A model generated the notes under the pieces. That model worked only from the letters and a program-made list of their open reading frames with translations. It was not told where the DNA came from and ran no database searches. The position numbers and the translations under genes are program-made. A stretch of 13,207 bases of DNA from Clostridia bacterium (GTDB lineage Bacteria; Bacillota; Clostridia; Oscillospirales; CAG-272), in contig JAFTNI010000053.1 in NCBI GenBank assembly GCA_017451975.1, forward strand, positions 1 to 13,207, in the 5' to 3' direction. Below are positions 11,343 to 13,207 of this stretch, piece by piece (position 1 is the stretch's first letter; each line of letters opens with the position of its first letter).

Positions 11343-13207
11343 TCGTCCACCAGCATATTGATGTAGAAGCCGCCGAGAACGGTTCTGTTCTGGAAGCCTA
11401 CCTGGAAGGATGTTTCCGTGTCGTACCAGTCGGTGATCGGCACGCGCTGCTGCGTTTCGCTTACCATTTTTGCAATGCAGGCGTAGATGCTTTCTCGGTA
11501 TTCTTTATCGTCGGTAAGCACGGTTGTCCATGCCTCCCAATCGAGCTTGGTGTACTTTTTGCGGTTATCGAGCGGCACGCCGTATTCGTTCATCTTCTCT
11601 TTGTAAAGAGCGATTTCGCGCGCGTAGAATTCGTCGCTGAAAAGCCCGAGGCCGAGAAGTCTATCCCAAACGAGGTTGTATTTAAGGCTCCAGGTGCCCT
11701 CGCGGTCGAAGGCAAGGCGCGTTGCCTTTTCGTCTGCCGCTTCAAGCTCGAAGCGGCGAGCCATATCTTTTGCAATTTCCGTGTAGCGCGCATTGCCCGT
11801 AAGCTTGCCGTATGCGGCGAGCGCGGCGATAGCCTTTAGCGAAAGGTTGCAGTTATGCGCGAAGTGGCCCGCAAAATCGTCTGTGCAGAGCTGATTTTCA
11901 GGGTTGTAGCCGTAGGCAATAAGGTATTCTGCCCATTTTTCCATAAGCTTGCGGTTTTCTTCGGCAAAGGCGTTTGAGCCCTCTGCACGGCAGATAGCCG
12001 CAACTGTGAGCAGGAAGTTACCGCATTCCTCAACGGGCATCTGCTCGTCCTCGTTCAGAATACCGTGGCGTGCGCTGTATACCTGACCTGTGGCAAGCGG
12101 ATACTGGCCGCAGTCGTGCGGCGCGTAGGGGTAAACCCAGCGCTCGCTTTCGGCTTCGCGCACGATGGGGCGAAGCATACCCTTTACAAGCTCGGGGTTG
12201 AGCAAAAGGAAGAGGGGTATAGAGGGGTACGTTACGTCGAGCGTGGCAATACAGCCGTTCGAGTAGCATTCCTTGGAGAAGAAGAGAACTTCGCCGTTTT
12301 TGCCGCGGCAAAGCTTGTGCGCCGCTATAGCCTGGCGGTATGCAAGCGCGCCCACGCGGGCGTAATCCTTGCCGTATTTCATCATTTTTTTCGTGAATTC
12401 TTTATCGAATTTATCGCACTTTGCAAAAACCTCTTCTGCATCGGCAAGCGCTGCGCGCGCGGCGGCATCGAAGCTGCCGTACGCTTCTTTGTAATATGCG
12501 TCGATGAGGTCGCCGTAGTAATTGATGGAATGTATATCGTCGTAAGCTATTGCGATAGTATCGCTTGCGCCCTTGCATATAACCGCAAGAGCAGCATTCA
12601 TGCCGTAGGTTACGTCCTCGCTGAAGTAATCTATAAATCCGCCCTCGCGGCAGAATGCGCGGCGGTTGGAAAAGTTGCCGATGAAGGCATCTGTGCGGCA
12701 AAGGTGGAGGTAACCCCAATCTATACGCACGCCGTCGCCCGAACGGTTAAGGGGGCGTTGGTCTATATTTCCGCAGTACATAGAATAATCGGTTCTGCCG
12801 AATTTGGCGCGCTGGCGGTCGGAATCTATGCAGGCATCTGCGCCGATATCGAAGTAAAACTCTATTTCGTGTTCGCCCTCTGTCTTCGGCTCTGCCTTGT
12901 AGCTGATATAAGAAACGGGGCGGGAAGCAAGCGCAAGGTCATCGAGAAGAAGAGGGGTTCTGAATGTAAGCGTAAGCTTTACGAGCGCGTTTTCAAATGT
13001 ATAAACGGTTGTCGTCGGTCTTACCTCAAGCCCTGTTTGCTTGATATAAGGGAAGGCTTCGCAGTAATCCTTGTTGGAATAAACCATGTTGCCCATGCAG
13101 ATAAAGGCTTTCCCGTCGATTTTGATAATACCGGTCATGGCGTTTCTCGTACCTGTCCAATGGCGCGTGACCTCACGCGTAAGCTCATCGGAAAAGGACC
13201 ATATGGA
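11330..13207 (-). CDS. DUF4964/DUF5127/DUF4965 'glutaminase A-like' protein, N-terminus outside window
   Basis: The frame is open to the right edge, so at least 625 residues are visible and the true start is outside. The internal ATG at 13138 is not the start, because the residues before it (SIWSFSDELTREVTRHWTGT) are family sequence of the DUF4964 N-terminal part. A DUF5127-like region follows (about FDIGADACIDSDRQRAKFGR to RIDWGYLHLC). The helical DUF4965/GtaA domain follows, with DVTYPSIPLFLLLNPELVKG, YPYAPHDCGQYPLATGQVY, MPVEECGNFLLTVAAICR and HNCNLSLKAIAAL. The fold is like an (alpha/alpha)6 barrel, shared with fungal glutaminase A and some glycosidases, so the substrate is not certain. 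No signal peptide can be judged. It overlaps the unknown 221-aa gene by 13 nt. Confidence 0.85.
   Translation of the reverse strand, partial: SIWSFSDELTREVTRHWTGTRNAMTGIIKIDGKAFICMGNMVYSNKDYCEAFPYIKQTGLEVRPTTTVYTFENALVKLTLTFRTPLLLDDLALASRPVSYISYKAEPKTEGEHEIEFYFDIGADACIDSDRQRAKFGRTDYSMYCGNIDQRPLNRSGDGVRIDWGYLHLCRTDAFIGNFSNRRAFCREGGFIDYFSEDVTYGMNAALAVICKGASDTIAIAYDDIHSINYYGDLIDAYYKEAYGSFDAAARAALADAEEVFAKCDKFDKEFTKKMMKYGKDYARVGALAYRQAIAAHKLCRGKNGEVLFFSKECYSNGCIATLDVTYPSIPLFLLLNPELVKGMLRPIVREAESERWVYPYAPHDCGQYPLATGQVYSARHGILNEDEQMPVEECGNFLLTVAAICRAEGSNAFAEENRKLMEKWAEYLIAYGYNPENQLCTDDFAGHFAHNCNLSLKAIAALAAYGKLTGNARYTEIAKDMARRFELEAADEKATRLAFDREGTWSLKYNLVWDRLLGLGLFSDEFYAREIALYKEKMNEYGVPLDNRKKYTKLDWEAWTTVLTDDKEYRESIYACIAKMVSETQQRVPITDWYDTETSFQVGFQNRTVLGGFYINMLVDEWGK

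Overview
The window looks like a chromosomal segment from an uncultured or little-studied Clostridia-type Firmicute. The housekeeping proteins are bacterial and Firmicute-like: RF1 with a P-E-T anticodon-like tripeptide, an rplM-rpsI operon with its own leader, GGAGG-type ribosome binding sites and frequent TTG starts. I cannot name the genus from sequence alone. The window has two compositionally different parts. Positions 1 to about 2590 are AT-rich, with repeats and genes of unknown function. From about 2597 rightward it is GC-richer, ordinary chromosome.

Left part (1-2590), inferred to be the terminal segment of an integrated mobile element. It begins with the C-terminal end of a D5/P4-type phage/plasmid primase. 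An 83-nt extended palindrome follows. Then comes a tightly packed run of small plus-strand genes: two coiled-coil micro-proteins and a lipoprotein, all with TTG starts and overlapping ends, a 218-aa unknown protein, and a 109-aa protein with an acidic half and a basic half. After these lies a coding-free stretch of about 450 nt with GA-rich repeats, 24-nt and 33-nt direct repeats, an inverted repeat copy, an 11-bp tandem repeat and a bidirectional terminator. The element abuts the 3' end of rpsI, a gene known as an integration target in some Firmicutes. No integrase or relaxase is visible here, so the kind of element remains open.

Middle part (2597-9237). On the minus strand lies rplM-rpsI, with a near-perfect sigma-A promoter, an L13-leader-like hairpin and an intrinsic terminator. 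Diverging on the plus strand is a compact five-gene operon: prfA (RF1), a Sua5-type threonylcarbamoyl-AMP synthase, coaE, a membrane-anchored lytic transglycosylase carrying two complete SLT domains, and an M18 aminopeptidase. The first four genes overlap or nearly touch, and a strong terminator ends the unit. It joins translation termination, tRNA modification, CoA synthesis, wall turnover and peptide degradation.

Right part (9238-13207). A hairpin-rich spacer with no gene separates the operon from three minus-strand genes. These are a membrane-anchored alpha/beta hydrolase with its own promoter and terminator, and upstream of it a coupled pair: a large DUF4964/DUF5127/DUF4965 'glutaminase A-like' protein, cut at its N-terminus by the window edge, and an unrecognised 221-aa protein.

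The best candidates for something undescribed are the replication-module-like left end (primase, long palindrome, micro-ORF cluster, bipolar acidic/basic protein, iteron-like repeats) and the double-SLT transglycosylase.
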